From DATIXJ01 sp963714795 (GTDB taxonomy: Bacteria; Bacteroidota; Ignavibacteria; UBA10030; SZUA-254), in NCBI GenBank assembly GCA_963714795.1, contig CAVQPS010000009.1:806001-870000 (forward strand): a DNA stretch of 64,000 bases, read 5' to 3'. Below are positions 37,205-46,843 of this stretch, one piece after another. Under the pieces are notes generated by a model. The model made no database searches. It was given only the letters and a program-made list of their open reading frames with translations, and had not been told where the DNA came from. How positions within the stretch are numbered: position 1 is the stretch's first letter; the number at the start of each line of letters is the position of its first letter. The translations under genes and the position numbers were made by a program.

Positions 37205-38298
37205 TGAAGAAAATTGTTTTTATCGACCGTGACGGTACAATGATTCGTGAACCACGGGACAAGCAAATTGATTCCCTTGAAAAACTGGAATTAATACCCG
37301 GCATTATTTCGGGCTTGGAGTTATTGCGTGATGCAGGATTTTCTCTGGTCATGGTAAGCAATCAGGATGGACTGGGTACGAAACGCTATCCGAAGCGGGC
37401 GTTTCAGGAAGTTCAACAAAAAATTTTAACATTGCTCGACGGTGAAGGGATTCATTTCGAAAAAATATTTATCTGTCCGCACTATGCAAAAGACACCTGT
37501 TCCTGCCGGAAACCGAAGACCGGGCTGGTGGATCGTTTTTTGAAGCAGAACAAGATCGATGAATCGCATTCGTTCGTTCTCGGCGACCGCGATACGGACG
37601 TTGTACTTGCCAAGAATATCGGTGTGCGATCCGTTCAGTATTCATCCGGGAAAAAATCGAAGGCGGAATATCATACCGCAGATATGTTGGATGCCTGCCG
37701 GTATATTGCGCGATCTGCCCGATCATCATCGCTGCGAAGAAAAACCTCGGAAACCGATATAACAGCGCGGGTGTGGCTTGACGGAAACGGTTCGTATGAA
37801 GTTCATACCGGGATCGGATTTTTCGATCATATGATTGCACAGCTTGCAAAACATTCCGGCATCGATCTGGTTCTGAATGTCGCCGGCGACCTTCATATCG
37901 ACGAACATCATTCTGTCGAAGATGCCGGAATTGTTCTCGGCGAAGTTCTTCGGCAGGCGCTCGGGGAAAAGCGCGGCATCAACCGGTACGGATTTACCGC
38001 TCCGCTTGATGAAGCTGTTGCGAATGTCGTGCTTGATCTCAGCGGCAGAAGATTTCTTTCTTTTTCGTGCAAGTTTTCGCGCCCCAACGTTGGCGGGCTG
38101 CCGACCGAATTAGTGGAAGATTTTTTCCGCGCGCTTGCCGACGGATTGCAGGCAACGATCCATATTTCCTGCCGCGGGAGAAATGACCATCATAACATTG
38201 AAGCAATTTTCAAATCCTTTGCTCGTGCGCTGAAACAGGCAATACAGATTGATGAGAGACGCCGCAATCTTTTGCCGACCACCAAGGGAAAATTATGA
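37204..38298 (+). CDS. hisB: Bifunctional histidinol-phosphatase / imidazoleglycerol-phosphate dehydratase
   Basis: A 364-residue fusion as in Escherichia coli HisB. The N-terminal HAD phosphatase (residues 1 to about 165) starts MKKIVFIDRDGT with nucleophile Asp8 and Asp10 and carries a zinc site CPHYAKDTCSCRKPKTG. The C-terminal dehydratase (about 176-364) has FFDHMIAQLAKHSG, DLHIDEHHSVEDAGI and the second metal motif GRNDHHNIEAIFK. ATG 37204 overlaps the hisC TGA by one base; the upstream frame from 37135 is hisC shadow. Having both activities here completes the pathway within the operon. Confidence 0.97.
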   Translation: MKKIVFIDRDGTMIREPRDKQIDSLEKLELIPGIISGLELLRDAGFSLVMVSNQDGLGTKRYPKRAFQEVQQKILTLLDGEGIHFEKIFICPHYAKDTCSCRKPKTGLVDRFLKQNKIDESHSFVLGDRDTDVVLAKNIGVRSVQYSSGKKSKAEYHTADMLDACRYIARSARSSSLRRKTSETDITARVWLDGNGSYEVHTGIGFFDHMIAQLAKHSGIDLVLNVAGDLHIDEHHSVEDAGIVLGEVLRQALGEKRGINRYGFTAPLDEAVANVVLDLSGRRFLSFSCKFSRPNVGGLPTELVEDFFRALADGLQATIHISCRGRNDHHNIEAIFKSFARALKQAIQIDERRRNLLPTTKGKL

Positions 38299-38897
38299 TC
38301 GGCGTTGTCGATTATGAAGCAGGAAATATTGCCTCCGTCAGCAATGCATTGTCAACGCTTGGTGCTGAATTTATTGTCAGCGGCAGAGCGGATGATTTGT
38401 CGCGGTGTGGCGGCATTATCCTTCCGGGGGTCGGTGCCGCATCCGGCGCGATGCAATCGTTGCGGGAACGAGGTTTGATTGATTTTTTACGGTCTGCCCG
38501 TGTTCCTTTCATGGGAATTTGTTTGGGAATGCAGATTTTATATGAAAATTCTGCCGAAGGCGATACACAGTGCCTTGGAATTTTTCCGGGAATGATAAAA
38601 AAACTGAATGTCTCGGCCGAAAAAATTCCGCATATGGGCTGGAACCGGGTAGAGATCATAGCACCGCATCCGTTGATGAACGGGATTCGATCGAATGATT
38701 TTTTTTATTTTGCCCATTCCTATATCGCACCGGTGGACGATTGTACGATTGGAATTACCGCCAGCGGCGAACGATTTGCTGCTGTCGTCGCGAAAGAAAA
38801 TTATGTTGGTGTTCAATTTCATCCGGAAAAATCCGGCGCGAGCGGACTTCATCTCTTACGAAATTTTATCGAATTATGTTCATCATCCCGGCAATAG
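38295..38897 (+). CDS. hisH: Imidazole glycerol phosphate synthase, glutaminase subunit
   Basis: A class I glutamine amidotransferase of 200 residues that feeds ammonia to HisF. It has the catalytic Cys76 in GICLGMQILYENS and the His-Glu pair in VQFHPEKSG. The N-terminus IGVVDYEAGNIASVSNAL and GVGAASGAM (oxyanion strand) are typical. It starts within the hisB stop codon (4-base overlap) and overlaps hisA by 22 bases. Confidence 0.96.
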   Translation: MIGVVDYEAGNIASVSNALSTLGAEFIVSGRADDLSRCGGIILPGVGAASGAMQSLRERGLIDFLRSARVPFMGICLGMQILYENSAEGDTQCLGIFPGMIKKLNVSAEKIPHMGWNRVEIIAPHPLMNGIRSNDFFYFAHSYIAPVDDCTIGITASGERFAAVVAKENYVGVQFHPEKSGASGLHLLRNFIELCSSSRQ

Positions 38898-39595
38898 ATA
38901 TCATTCAAAATTCGTGTGTTCGCCTCACGGAAGGTTCGTATTCTTCCGTGAAGAATTATTCTGTTTCACCGGAGGTTATGGCGAAAGAATTTATTGGTGC
39001 CGGCGCAACCCATCTTCATGTTGTCGATCTTGAAGGCGCCAAACAAGGAAATGTTATCAACTGGGACGCTCTTGTTGCAATACGGAAATTGAAGAGTGTT
39101 ACTCTCCAGTTCGGCGGCGGCGTACGGTCGGAGGCGGATGTAATTCGGCTTATCGATATCGGAGTCGACCGCATTATCATCGGAAGCATCGCATTACTTT
39201 CTCCGACCATCTTACAGCAATGGATCGACCGTTTCGGTTCTGAACGATTCTGTGTTGCGCTCGATTTCAAAGATGGAACGATTGCTACACACGGCTGGCA
39301 AAAAGTTACTCAATCAACATACAATGATGTGGTGCCCGGATTAATAAAAATCGGTGTGAAGAATTTTCTTTCGACTGATATTCGGAAAGACGGAATGATG
39401 AGCGGTCCGAATTTTGAACTCTATAAAAACCTTGTCAGCACGTTTCCTTCTGCCGATTGGTTTGCATCCGGCGGCGTGCATTCTCCGGAAGATATCCGTC
39501 AGTTGAAGACGACCGGTGTGACCGGAGCGATTATCGGTAAAGCATTATATGAAGGAAAGTTACGATTGAAAGATATATTGGAGTTGCAATGCTGA
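38876..39595 (+). CDS. hisA: ProFAR isomerase (phosphoribosylformimino-AICAR isomerase)
   Basis: A (beta/alpha)8 enzyme of 239 residues. ATG 38876 gives the standard N-terminus FIIPAIDIIQNSCVRL with catalytic Asp8; the open frame back to 38741 is hisH shadow. Both phosphate-binding loops are present (QFGGGVRSEADV and ASGGVHSPEDI), as is the second acidic residue in LSTDIRKDGMMSG. It overlaps hisH by 22 bases and hisF by 7, which ensures coupling. Confidence 0.96.
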   Translation: MFIIPAIDIIQNSCVRLTEGSYSSVKNYSVSPEVMAKEFIGAGATHLHVVDLEGAKQGNVINWDALVAIRKLKSVTLQFGGGVRSEADVIRLIDIGVDRIIIGSIALLSPTILQQWIDRFGSERFCVALDFKDGTIATHGWQKVTQSTYNDVVPGLIKIGVKNFLSTDIRKDGMMSGPNFELYKNLVSTFPSADWFASGGVHSPEDIRQLKTTGVTGAIIGKALYEGKLRLKDILELQC

Positions 39596-40344
39596 CACGT
39601 CGAATAATTCCCTGCCTCGATGTGCTTGACGGAAGGGTGGTCAAAGGGAAAAAATTTCAAAAACTTACCGACGTCGGAGACCCGGTAGAACTTGCCGCAC
39701 GATATTCCGATGAAGGAGCAGATGAAATTGTTCTTCTCGATATTTCTGCCTCGCTGGAATTCCGGAAACCGTTTTTCGATCTCGTTGCCGATGTGGCGAA
39801 ACATGTCGCTATTCCGCTGACGGTCGGCGGAGGGATCCGTTCGCTTGACGATATTATTTCACTCCTCCGGTGCGGTGCCGATAAAGTATCTCTGAATACC
39901 GTTTTGACTGACGATCCGTTCTTGTTAGGTCGTGCGGCCGAGCGTGTCGGCACACAGGCGCTGGTTGCTGCAATTGATGTTCAACGCCGAAACGGTTCGT
40001 GGACGGTTCATGTGAAAAGCGGCACGGAACAAACCGGTCGTGATGCGCTTGCGTGGGCGAAAACTGTTGTGGATCACGGCGCCGGTGAGTTATTGATCAC
40101 ATCGATCGATCACGACGGCATGAAACAAGGTTATGATGTTGAACTGCTGGCGAAACTTTCAACGCTGGTTAAGGTGCCGATTGTCGCTTCCGGCGGCGCC
40201 GGGACGGTTCAACATCTTCTCGATGCACTTTCTCTCGGCCGCGCCGACGCGGTGCTCGCGGCAAGCATTTTTCATTTTAAAGAAATTTCCATTATCCAAT
40301 TAAAACAATTTCTTTCTGCGGAAGGACTTCCGGTGCGATTATGA
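39589..40344 (+). CDS. hisF: Imidazole glycerol phosphate synthase, cyclase subunit
   Basis: The 251-residue cyclase partner of HisH. The N-terminus RRIIPCLDVLDGRVVKGKKF contains catalytic Asp11; the second catalytic Asp is in LITSIDHDGMKQGYD. Phosphate loops TVGGGIRSLDD and ASGGAGTVQH are present. It overlaps hisA by 7 bases and hisI by 4. It is a normal member in every visible respect. Confidence 0.97.
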   Translation: MLTRRIIPCLDVLDGRVVKGKKFQKLTDVGDPVELAARYSDEGADEIVLLDISASLEFRKPFFDLVADVAKHVAIPLTVGGGIRSLDDIISLLRCGADKVSLNTVLTDDPFLLGRAAERVGTQALVAAIDVQRRNGSWTVHVKSGTEQTGRDALAWAKTVVDHGAGELLITSIDHDGMKQGYDVELLAKLSTLVKVPIVASGGAGTVQHLLDALSLGRADAVLAASIFHFKEISIIQLKQFLSAEGLPVRL

Positions 40345-40940
40345 TTGAGAAATTACAATTTGATAAACTCAACGGCATTGTTCCCGCAATTATTCAGGAT
40401 GCTGATGACGGCACGGTCCTGATGGTCGGTTTTATGAATCGTGAAGCGGTGGAGCAGACGCTCAGGGATCGTCAGGTTATTTTTTGGAGCCGCACCAAAC
40501 AGCGTCTCTGGAAAAAAGGTGAAACATCCGGAAATATTCTTCATGTTGTGTCGGTCGTGACGGATTGCGATAATGATTCACTGCTTATTACCGTAAAACC
40601 GTCAGGCCCAGTCTGTCATACCGGCGAACGGAGCTGTTTTCCCGAAGCTTCTTCTCGGATCGGTGCAACGCTCCAGAATCTCGAAACAGTTATTCAATCC
40701 AGAAAAAAAGAAATGCCGGCCGGTTCCTATACAACAGAATTATTCAGGAAGGGTGTTGCCAGAATTGCGCAGAAAGTCGGGGAAGAAGCTGTGGAGCTTT
40801 CGATTGCTGCGCAGTATAACGACAAACAACGAATCATGGAAGAAACAGCCGATTTGTTGTATCATACCATTGTACTTCTCGCAGAAAAAGGAATTACGAT
40901 GCAGGATATTTATCGGGAACTTGGGAAAAGGGTGAAATAG
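40341..40940 (+). CDS. hisI: Bifunctional PR-AMP cyclohydrolase / PR-ATP pyrophosphatase
   Basis: A 199-residue HisI-HisE fusion that performs steps two and three of histidine synthesis. The cyclohydrolase half (residues 1 to about 105) has VLMVGFMNREAVEQTL, FWSRTKQRLWKKGETSGN, and metal ligands in TDCDNDSLL and PSGPVCHTGERSCF. The pyrophosphatase half (about 110-199) has KVGEEAVELSIAA and EETADLLYHTIVLL. It is the last his gene and completes a full pathway in this operon. Confidence 0.96.
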   Translation: MIEKLQFDKLNGIVPAIIQDADDGTVLMVGFMNREAVEQTLRDRQVIFWSRTKQRLWKKGETSGNILHVVSVVTDCDNDSLLITVKPSGPVCHTGERSCFPEASSRIGATLQNLETVIQSRKKEMPAGSYTTELFRKGVARIAQKVGEEAVELSIAAQYNDKQRIMEETADLLYHTIVLLAEKGITMQDIYRELGKRVK

Positions 40941-40970
40941 GGTAATCGGCTTTTTGAGTTTTCACCGATA

Positions 40971-41954
40971 ATGCCGTATATTGACGATGCAAACTGTGCA
41001 TTTCAATTCGGCATGATGAAAACATTTGACCTTGCAATAGCGTGGAATTGGGAGTTTGATGACGATTTCGTTACCGGAATCGAACATCAATGCGCTGTGC
41101 GCGGTATTTCCACTTACCGCATCGATCCGAACAATCTCGCCGAAACAATCCACAACGTGCGATCGGGACATCTCGGATTTCGTTCTTTATTTGACCGTGC
41201 TTCCGATGCCGATACGGAATTTCTTCAACTCGTTCGATTGCTGAAACAACCGTCGGTGTTTGTCATCAATCCGCATGAGAATGTCGTGCAGGCAATCGAT
41301 AAGTCGACGATGCACCTTACGCTGATTACAAACGGTATTCATGTTCCGAACAGCATCATTCTCCCGCCGTTCCGGACGAACGGAACGGTCAAATTACAGC
41401 AAAGTGATCTCGACCGGGTCGGTATTCCGTTCGTCATCAAACCGGCGAATACGACCGGCGGCGGTACCGGCGTCGTTATGCAGGCGCGGACGCTCAATGA
41501 TGTTCTGACTGCCCGCATGACTCACGCGGATGATACCTATCTTGTTCAGGAAACTATTGTTCCGCAAATGCTCGAAGGAAAACGAGCGTGGTTCCGTGCG
41601 TATTGTATATTCCATGAAAATATTATTTGCTGGTGGGATGATACGACGCATGCATATACCGAAATGATGCCGGACGACGAGCAACGCCACGGCCTTGCCG
41701 GCATTCGCGATATTATGAAAACGATCCAGCGTACATGCAAGCTCGATTTTTTTTCTTCCGAAATTGCCGTGACGGATGAACGAAAATTTATCGTCGTCGA
41801 TTATGTGAATGAAGTATGCGATATGCGCCTGCAATCGAAATATGCCAACGGAGCGCCGGATGCCGTCGTCCATAAAATTGAAATGCTGATCGCCGACAGA
41901 GTAGCGCACCATACAGGCAAACCGGAAGGCATCGTAACCGGACATGATTATTAA
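40971..41954 (+). CDS. ATP-grasp protein of the glycogen cluster
   Basis: A 327-residue protein with an ATP-grasp fold: an N-terminal pre-grasp region, the nucleotide loop IPFVIKPANTTGGGTGVVM, a middle with EETIVPQM-like spacing (LVQETIVPQMLEGKRAWFRAYCIF), and metal-binding residues in FFSSEIAVTDERKFIVVDYVNEVCDM. The substrate is unknown; ATP-grasp enzymes join a carboxylate to an amine, thiol or similar group. ATGs at 41013 and 41016 are alternative starts. Its end overlaps the giant GH13 gene by 11 bases, so the two are very likely translated together. Confidence 0.88.
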   Translation: MPYIDDANCAFQFGMMKTFDLAIAWNWEFDDDFVTGIEHQCAVRGISTYRIDPNNLAETIHNVRSGHLGFRSLFDRASDADTEFLQLVRLLKQPSVFVINPHENVVQAIDKSTMHLTLITNGIHVPNSIILPPFRTNGTVKLQQSDLDRVGIPFVIKPANTTGGGTGVVMQARTLNDVLTARMTHADDTYLVQETIVPQMLEGKRAWFRAYCIFHENIICWWDDTTHAYTEMMPDDEQRHGLAGIRDIMKTIQRTCKLDFFSSEIAVTDERKFIVVDYVNEVCDMRLQSKYANGAPDAVVHKIEMLIADRVAHHTGKPEGIVTGHDY

Positions 41955-44900
41955 TGATATTCCCCGTATGAAAATTTCTCTGACCCGGTTTCCCCAATTA
42001 TCGCAACAGGATGTTCGGCAGTATCCGCGATATGAATTTCATATTCGGGCTGAAGTCCGGAAAAAATATGAATTTGATGATTCGTTGTACGGCATTACCG
42101 GCAACGTTATCTTTCCGAACTTTCGCGCCGTTCGTGTTTTTGCTCAGAAAATGAACGCTCGTCGCGATCTTCGGCATCATCCGGAACAAACCGTCAAAGC
42201 CGGGCATCTCAACGCCATGGGATTGATCGATGAAATATTTCATCACCTGTTGCGCGTTTACGAAGAGACAGTCAACCCGAACGTCTTTGCGCGTGCGTTA
42301 AAACATCTTGACGGAACCGTCGACCATTCATCGGTCCTTTCGACTCTGAAGGAATTTATCGATGAGTTCCCCCCCATTGATGTTCATCGAAACATTATCC
42401 ACCGCGATAAATATCTCAAAGCGAAAACCGGGAATAAACCTCATCCCGAAATCACACTTGAAGAAATTATTTTACTTTCACTTGCCAATTTCAATCCGGC
42501 ATTTGTACCGTTCAAAGAATTATTTCAGGATGAACGATTGCGGAATGATACGAAGTATTCCGTTATCCTGCAGGAACTGGAAAAATTCTTCCGTTCCGAA
42601 AAACCGTTCGGTACTCAGGGAATAACGGTGCTGGACCTTCTTCGTGCACCGATACTTGCATGTCCGGACAGTCTGGAAGGACAACTTTCGTACATCAAAC
42701 AGCATTGGGGATTGCTGTTGGGCGACCGGTTCCTGAAAAAGCTTCTTGGCGCCCACGATCTCATCGAGGAAGAATCAAAACTTATTTTTTCGGGCGGCGA
42801 TGTGCCGACAGTTGTGCCGACGTATACATCTGCCGATGGTTTCAAGGCAATCGATCTTGAGCGATTTACATCCGATCTCGAATGGATGCCGAAAGTTGTA
42901 CTGATAACAAAGAATACATATGTCTGGCTCGATCAGTTATCAAAAAAATACCGACGATCGATTACGAAGCTGAATGAAATACCGGACGAAGAACTCGACC
43001 GGCTTGCCCGCTGGAATTTTACAAGCTTGTGGCTGATCGGCATCTGGGAACGAAGTTCTGCATCACAAAAGATCAAACAGATGACCGGCAATCCGGAAGC
43101 CGTTGCCTCGGCATATTCAATTTACGATTACGTGATTGCAAACGATCTTGGCGGCGAGGAAGCATTCCAGCATCTCCGGCACCGTGCATGGGCGCGCGGC
43201 ATCCGGCTTGCCGGCGATATGGTGCCGAATCACGTCGGCATTTATTCAAAATGGGTAGTCGAGCATCCCGATTATTTTATTCAATCCGACTACCGGCCGT
43301 TTCCGAATTATCAATTTAACGGTGAGAATCTTTCGGAGCATGCCGATGTCGATATCCGGATCGAAGACGGTTACTGGAACAGAAGCGATGCAGCGGTGGC
43401 TTTTCAACGGGTGGATAAACGAACGGGGAACGTGCGGTACCTGTATCACGGCAACGACGGAACGAATATGCCGTGGAACGACACGGCACAACTCAATTTT
43501 TTGCGCGCCGAGGTTCGTGAAGCGGTTATCCAGATGATCTTTCATGTAGCGAGAAAATTTTCCGTCATCCGTTTCGATGCGGCGATGGTGCTGGCAAAAA
43601 AACATTTCCAGCGATTATGGTTTCCGCCACCCGGCGCCGGCGGGGCAATTCCGTCGCGTGCCGATTACGCTATCGCAACGGAAGAATTCAACCGGCTCTT
43701 TCCGAATGAGTTCTGGCGCGAGGTGGTCGACCGTATCAACAGCGAAATGCCGAATACGTTACTGCTTGCCGAAGCGTTCTGGCTGCTCGAAGGATATTTT
43801 GTCCGCACGTTGGGCATGCATCGCGTATACAACAGCGCATTTATGCACATGCTGATGAAAGAAGAGAATGCAAAATACCGTGAACTGATCCGGAACACAC
43901 TGCATTTCAATCCGGAAATCCTGAAACGGTACGTCAATTTTATGAGCAATCCGGATGAACAAACTGCCATCGCACAATTCGGAAAAGATGATAAATATTT
44001 CGGTGTTGCCGTTTTGCTGGTGACGTTGCCGGGACTTCCGATGTTTGCCCACGGTCAGATCGATGGATTCACTGAAAAATACGGCATGGAATATAAACGC
44101 GCCTATTATAAAGAAGAATCGGATGAGCATTTAGTGCGGAGGCATGAGGCGGAAATTTTTCCCATCATGCAAAAGCGACATCTGTTCAGCCAGATGACCG
44201 ATTTCGAACTGTATGATTTTATCGACACGAACGGTAACCTCAATGAAAATGTCTTTGCCTATTCCAATATGGCCGGCGACGAACGCGCGCTGATTTGTTA
44301 TCATAATAAATATGAGGAAACCGCAGGATGGATTATGCACTCGGTCGGGAAAACGACCTCCACGACCGGTGATGAAGAGGGAAAAAAAGTTATCCGGCGC
44401 ACGCTTGGTCAGGCATTGCACATTCGCCGGGAAGATGCTTATTTCTATATTTTTAAAGATCATAAAACAAATCTGGAATTTATCCGATCCGGGATCGAGC
44501 TTCATGATCGGGGACTATTTGTCGAGTTGAAAGCATTTCACTATCATATCTTCCTCGATTTCCGGGAAGTTCATGACACAACAGGAGAATATCAATCTCT
44601 TGCGCATCACCTGAACGGAAACGGTGTTGCCAATATCAATAGTGCATTACGCAATCTCAAACTTGCCCCGTTGCATCATGCTTTTGAGCAGCTTTTTACC
44701 GATGCAGCATTCGATCATTTGACAACACTCTGTGCCGAACAGAGCACTTCCAAACAATTGGAAATATCCCGTAAAGCATTATCGTCGATTTATGCCGATT
44801 TTCTTGACCAACTTCAACAATATGAGCCGAAAAAATTTCCGAAGACGGCTATTCTGAAAAATTTTGAAGATGATGTACGTACTCTTCATATTCTGAATAA

Positions 44901-45510
44901 CCGGCCCTTTGCCGACATCGACGCATCGTTTGACAAGAAATTTCAAAAGAGTATGATGTCGATCGACAAAACTGCTGAACAGCGTTTCGGATCGACAGTA
45001 ATCGAGATGGGATTAATCGTATTGAAGCAGTTGGAAATGGTTTCGGTACAACCTGCCGAAAGAATATCTTCCGGGAATGTGTTTGACCGGATCGGGATTG
45101 CCGATACATTGCGATCGATTTTGGATCAGCGGGATTTTCCCGAGCAGGATCGAAATGGAATCGTACACTTGATCAGAGTTCTTCTCACACAACCGAATCC
45201 GATGGATGGCCCGGCGCAGATGCGGGAAACTGTTCATCGCATACTTGAGCAAGAAACCGTCCAACAGTTTCTCAATGTCAACCGGCATGAAAATATTTTA
45301 TATTTTAATAAAGAACGGTTTGAACTGATGCTTTATTGGTGGTTCTGGTCGGTTTCAATCAGCGTTATCCGGTCATGCAAGATTCCGGAAGCGAATAAAA
45401 TTCTTGCACAAACAATGAAGGTCGCCGAAAAGCTCCATCATTCTGCGGAAATATCCGGATTTAAGCTGGATGATTTTCGGAATGAACTTGTAAAGCTTCA
45501 TGTCAAATAA
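41944..45510 (+). CDS. Very large GH13 alpha-amylase-family protein
   Basis: A 1188-residue protein, much longer than usual amylases. A GH13 TIM-barrel core spans about residues 350-760, with region I DMVPNHVG (D425, H430), region II IRFDAAMVL (nucleophile D545), region III LLAEAFW (acid/base E610) and region IV FMSNPDEQ (D671). The triad is thus intact. About 350 residues before the core and 430 after it match nothing I recognise and are rich in helices. There is no signal peptide, so it acts in the cytoplasm. Linkage to glgC and a GT5 synthase suggests work on glycogen or an alpha-glucan. Hydrolase or transferase activity cannot be told. Confidence 0.88.
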   Translation: MIINDIPRMKISLTRFPQLSQQDVRQYPRYEFHIRAEVRKKYEFDDSLYGITGNVIFPNFRAVRVFAQKMNARRDLRHHPEQTVKAGHLNAMGLIDEIFHHLLRVYEETVNPNVFARALKHLDGTVDHSSVLSTLKEFIDEFPPIDVHRNIIHRDKYLKAKTGNKPHPEITLEEIILLSLANFNPAFVPFKELFQDERLRNDTKYSVILQELEKFFRSEKPFGTQGITVLDLLRAPILACPDSLEGQLSYIKQHWGLLLGDRFLKKLLGAHDLIEEESKLIFSGGDVPTVVPTYTSADGFKAIDLERFTSDLEWMPKVVLITKNTYVWLDQLSKKYRRSITKLNEIPDEELDRLARWNFTSLWLIGIWERSSASQKIKQMTGNPEAVASAYSIYDYVIANDLGGEEAFQHLRHRAWARGIRLAGDMVPNHVGIYSKWVVEHPDYFIQSDYRPFPNYQFNGENLSEHADVDIRIEDGYWNRSDAAVAFQRVDKRTGNVRYLYHGNDGTNMPWNDTAQLNFLRAEVREAVIQMIFHVARKFSVIRFDAAMVLAKKHFQRLWFPPPGAGGAIPSRADYAIATEEFNRLFPNEFWREVVDRINSEMPNTLLLAEAFWLLEGYFVRTLGMHRVYNSAFMHMLMKEENAKYRELIRNTLHFNPEILKRYVNFMSNPDEQTAIAQFGKDDKYFGVAVLLVTLPGLPMFAHGQIDGFTEKYGMEYKRAYYKEESDEHLVRRHEAEIFPIMQKRHLFSQMTDFELYDFIDTNGNLNENVFAYSNMAGDERALICYHNKYEETAGWIMHSVGKTTSTTGDEEGKKVIRRTLGQALHIRREDAYFYIFKDHKTNLEFIRSGIELHDRGLFVELKAFHYHIFLDFREVHDTTGEYQSLAHHLNGNGVANINSALRNLKLAPLHHAFEQLFTDAAFDHLTTLCAEQSTSKQLEISRKALSSIYADFLDQLQQYEPKKFPKTAILKNFEDDVRTLHILNNRPFADIDASFDKKFQKSMMSIDKTAEQRFGSTVIEMGLIVLKQLEMVSVQPAERISSGNVFDRIGIADTLRSILDQRDFPEQDRNGIVHLIRVLLTQPNPMDGPAQMRETVHRILEQETVQQFLNVNRHENILYFNKERFELMLYWWFWSVSISVIRSCKIPEANKILAQTMKVAEKLHHSAEISGFKLDDFRNELVKLHVK

Positions 45511-45550
45511 TTCTTTTGTGAATATACGTACCAATAAGTAGAGAAAATAT

Positions 45551-46840
45551 ATGCAGGACGTCTTAGCAATCATTTTGGGCGGAGGGCGCGGCGAACGGCT
45601 CTACCCGCTCACGAAACACCGTGCAAAGCCGGCACTTCCGCTTGCCGGGAAATATCGGCTGATCGATATTCCGGTCAGTAACTGTATCAATTCGGGCATA
45701 TTGCGGATTTACGTGCTGACGCAATTTAATTCCGCTTCGCTGAATCAGCATATTGCCAACACGTATCGTTTTTATCCGTTCATGAACGGATTCGTCGACG
45801 TGCTTGCCGCACAACAAACGCCGGTCAGCCCGGATTGGTTTCAGGGAACGGCTGATGCGGTCCGAAAAACGTTGTGGGTGATGGAGCCGTGGAAGGTGAA
45901 TGATTATCTCATTCTTTCCGGCGATCATCTGTACCGGATGGATTACCGTCTTTTCATCGAACATCACCGCGCGTCGAATGCCGATGTAACAATTTGTGTC
46001 ACACCGGTTCAGGAAAAACTCGCATCCAGTTTCGGTCTGATGAAGATCAACGATAAGGATCGGGTTGTTGAATTCCGGGAAAAGCCGACCGGTTCGACTC
46101 TGGAGTCTATGAAAGTCGACACGCAAAGACTTGGTCTGGATGCTGTCTCCGCAGCCAAAACACCGTATCTTGCATCGATGGGAATTTATGTGTTCAAACG
46201 AAATGTGCTTATCGAATTATTAAAAAATAATCCCCAGCATACCGATTTTGGCAGGGATGTGATTCCGATGGCAATCGATTCGCACAATGTTTCCGCGTAT
46301 ACGTTTCGCGGGTATTGGGAAGATATCGGAACGATCGATTCATTTTATCATGCCAATCTCGCGCTCGTACGGCAACCGAATCCGGCATTTAGTTTTTATG
46401 ACGCGGATTTTCCGATTTTTACACGGGCACGGTTTCTTCCGCCGAGTAAAATTTTGAATGGTCAGGTTTCGCAGGCAATGGTTTGCGACGGATGTATTAT
46501 CAAAAGTCTGAACATAAAAAATTCCGTCATCGGAGTTCGTTCGCGGCTGGAAGAAGGCTCTCAGTTGGAAAATGTTTTATTGATGGGTGCGGACAATTAC
46601 CCATCCGATGCGGAACGGAATGCCGATCTTGCGTCCGGTATTCCGCCGGTTGGTGTCGGGGAGAATAGTATCATCAAAAATGCCATCATCGATAAAAATG
46701 CGCGGATCGGCAGGGATGTGAAAATTATCAATAAGGATCAAATCCAAAATGTCGAACGTGAAAGCGAAGGGTATTGGATCCGGAACGGTATTATCATTGT
46801 CATCAAAGATACGATCGTGCCGGATAATACGGTAATTTGA
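45551..46840 (+). CDS. glgC: Glucose-1-phosphate adenylyltransferase (ADP-glucose pyrophosphorylase)
   Basis: Makes ADP-glucose, the donor for glycogen. The 429 residues match cyanobacterial/plant-like GlgC. The N-terminus VLAIILGGGRGERLYPLTKHRAKPA, the catalytic region LILSGDHLYRMDY, VEFREKP, and YWEDIGTIDSFYHAN are present, followed by a left-handed beta-helix C-terminus (SVIGVRSRLEEGSQL, IGRDVKIIN). It starts 40 bases after the GH13 gene. Allosteric control is typical of the family but the effector is not predicted here. Confidence 0.96.
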   Translation: MQDVLAIILGGGRGERLYPLTKHRAKPALPLAGKYRLIDIPVSNCINSGILRIYVLTQFNSASLNQHIANTYRFYPFMNGFVDVLAAQQTPVSPDWFQGTADAVRKTLWVMEPWKVNDYLILSGDHLYRMDYRLFIEHHRASNADVTICVTPVQEKLASSFGLMKINDKDRVVEFREKPTGSTLESMKVDTQRLGLDAVSAAKTPYLASMGIYVFKRNVLIELLKNNPQHTDFGRDVIPMAIDSHNVSAYTFRGYWEDIGTIDSFYHANLALVRQPNPAFSFYDADFPIFTRARFLPPSKILNGQVSQAMVCDGCIIKSLNIKNSVIGVRSRLEEGSQLENVLLMGADNYPSDAERNADLASGIPPVGVGENSIIKNAIIDKNARIGRDVKIINKDQIQNVERESEGYWIRNGIIIVIKDTIVPDNTVI

Positions 46841-46843
46841 CGT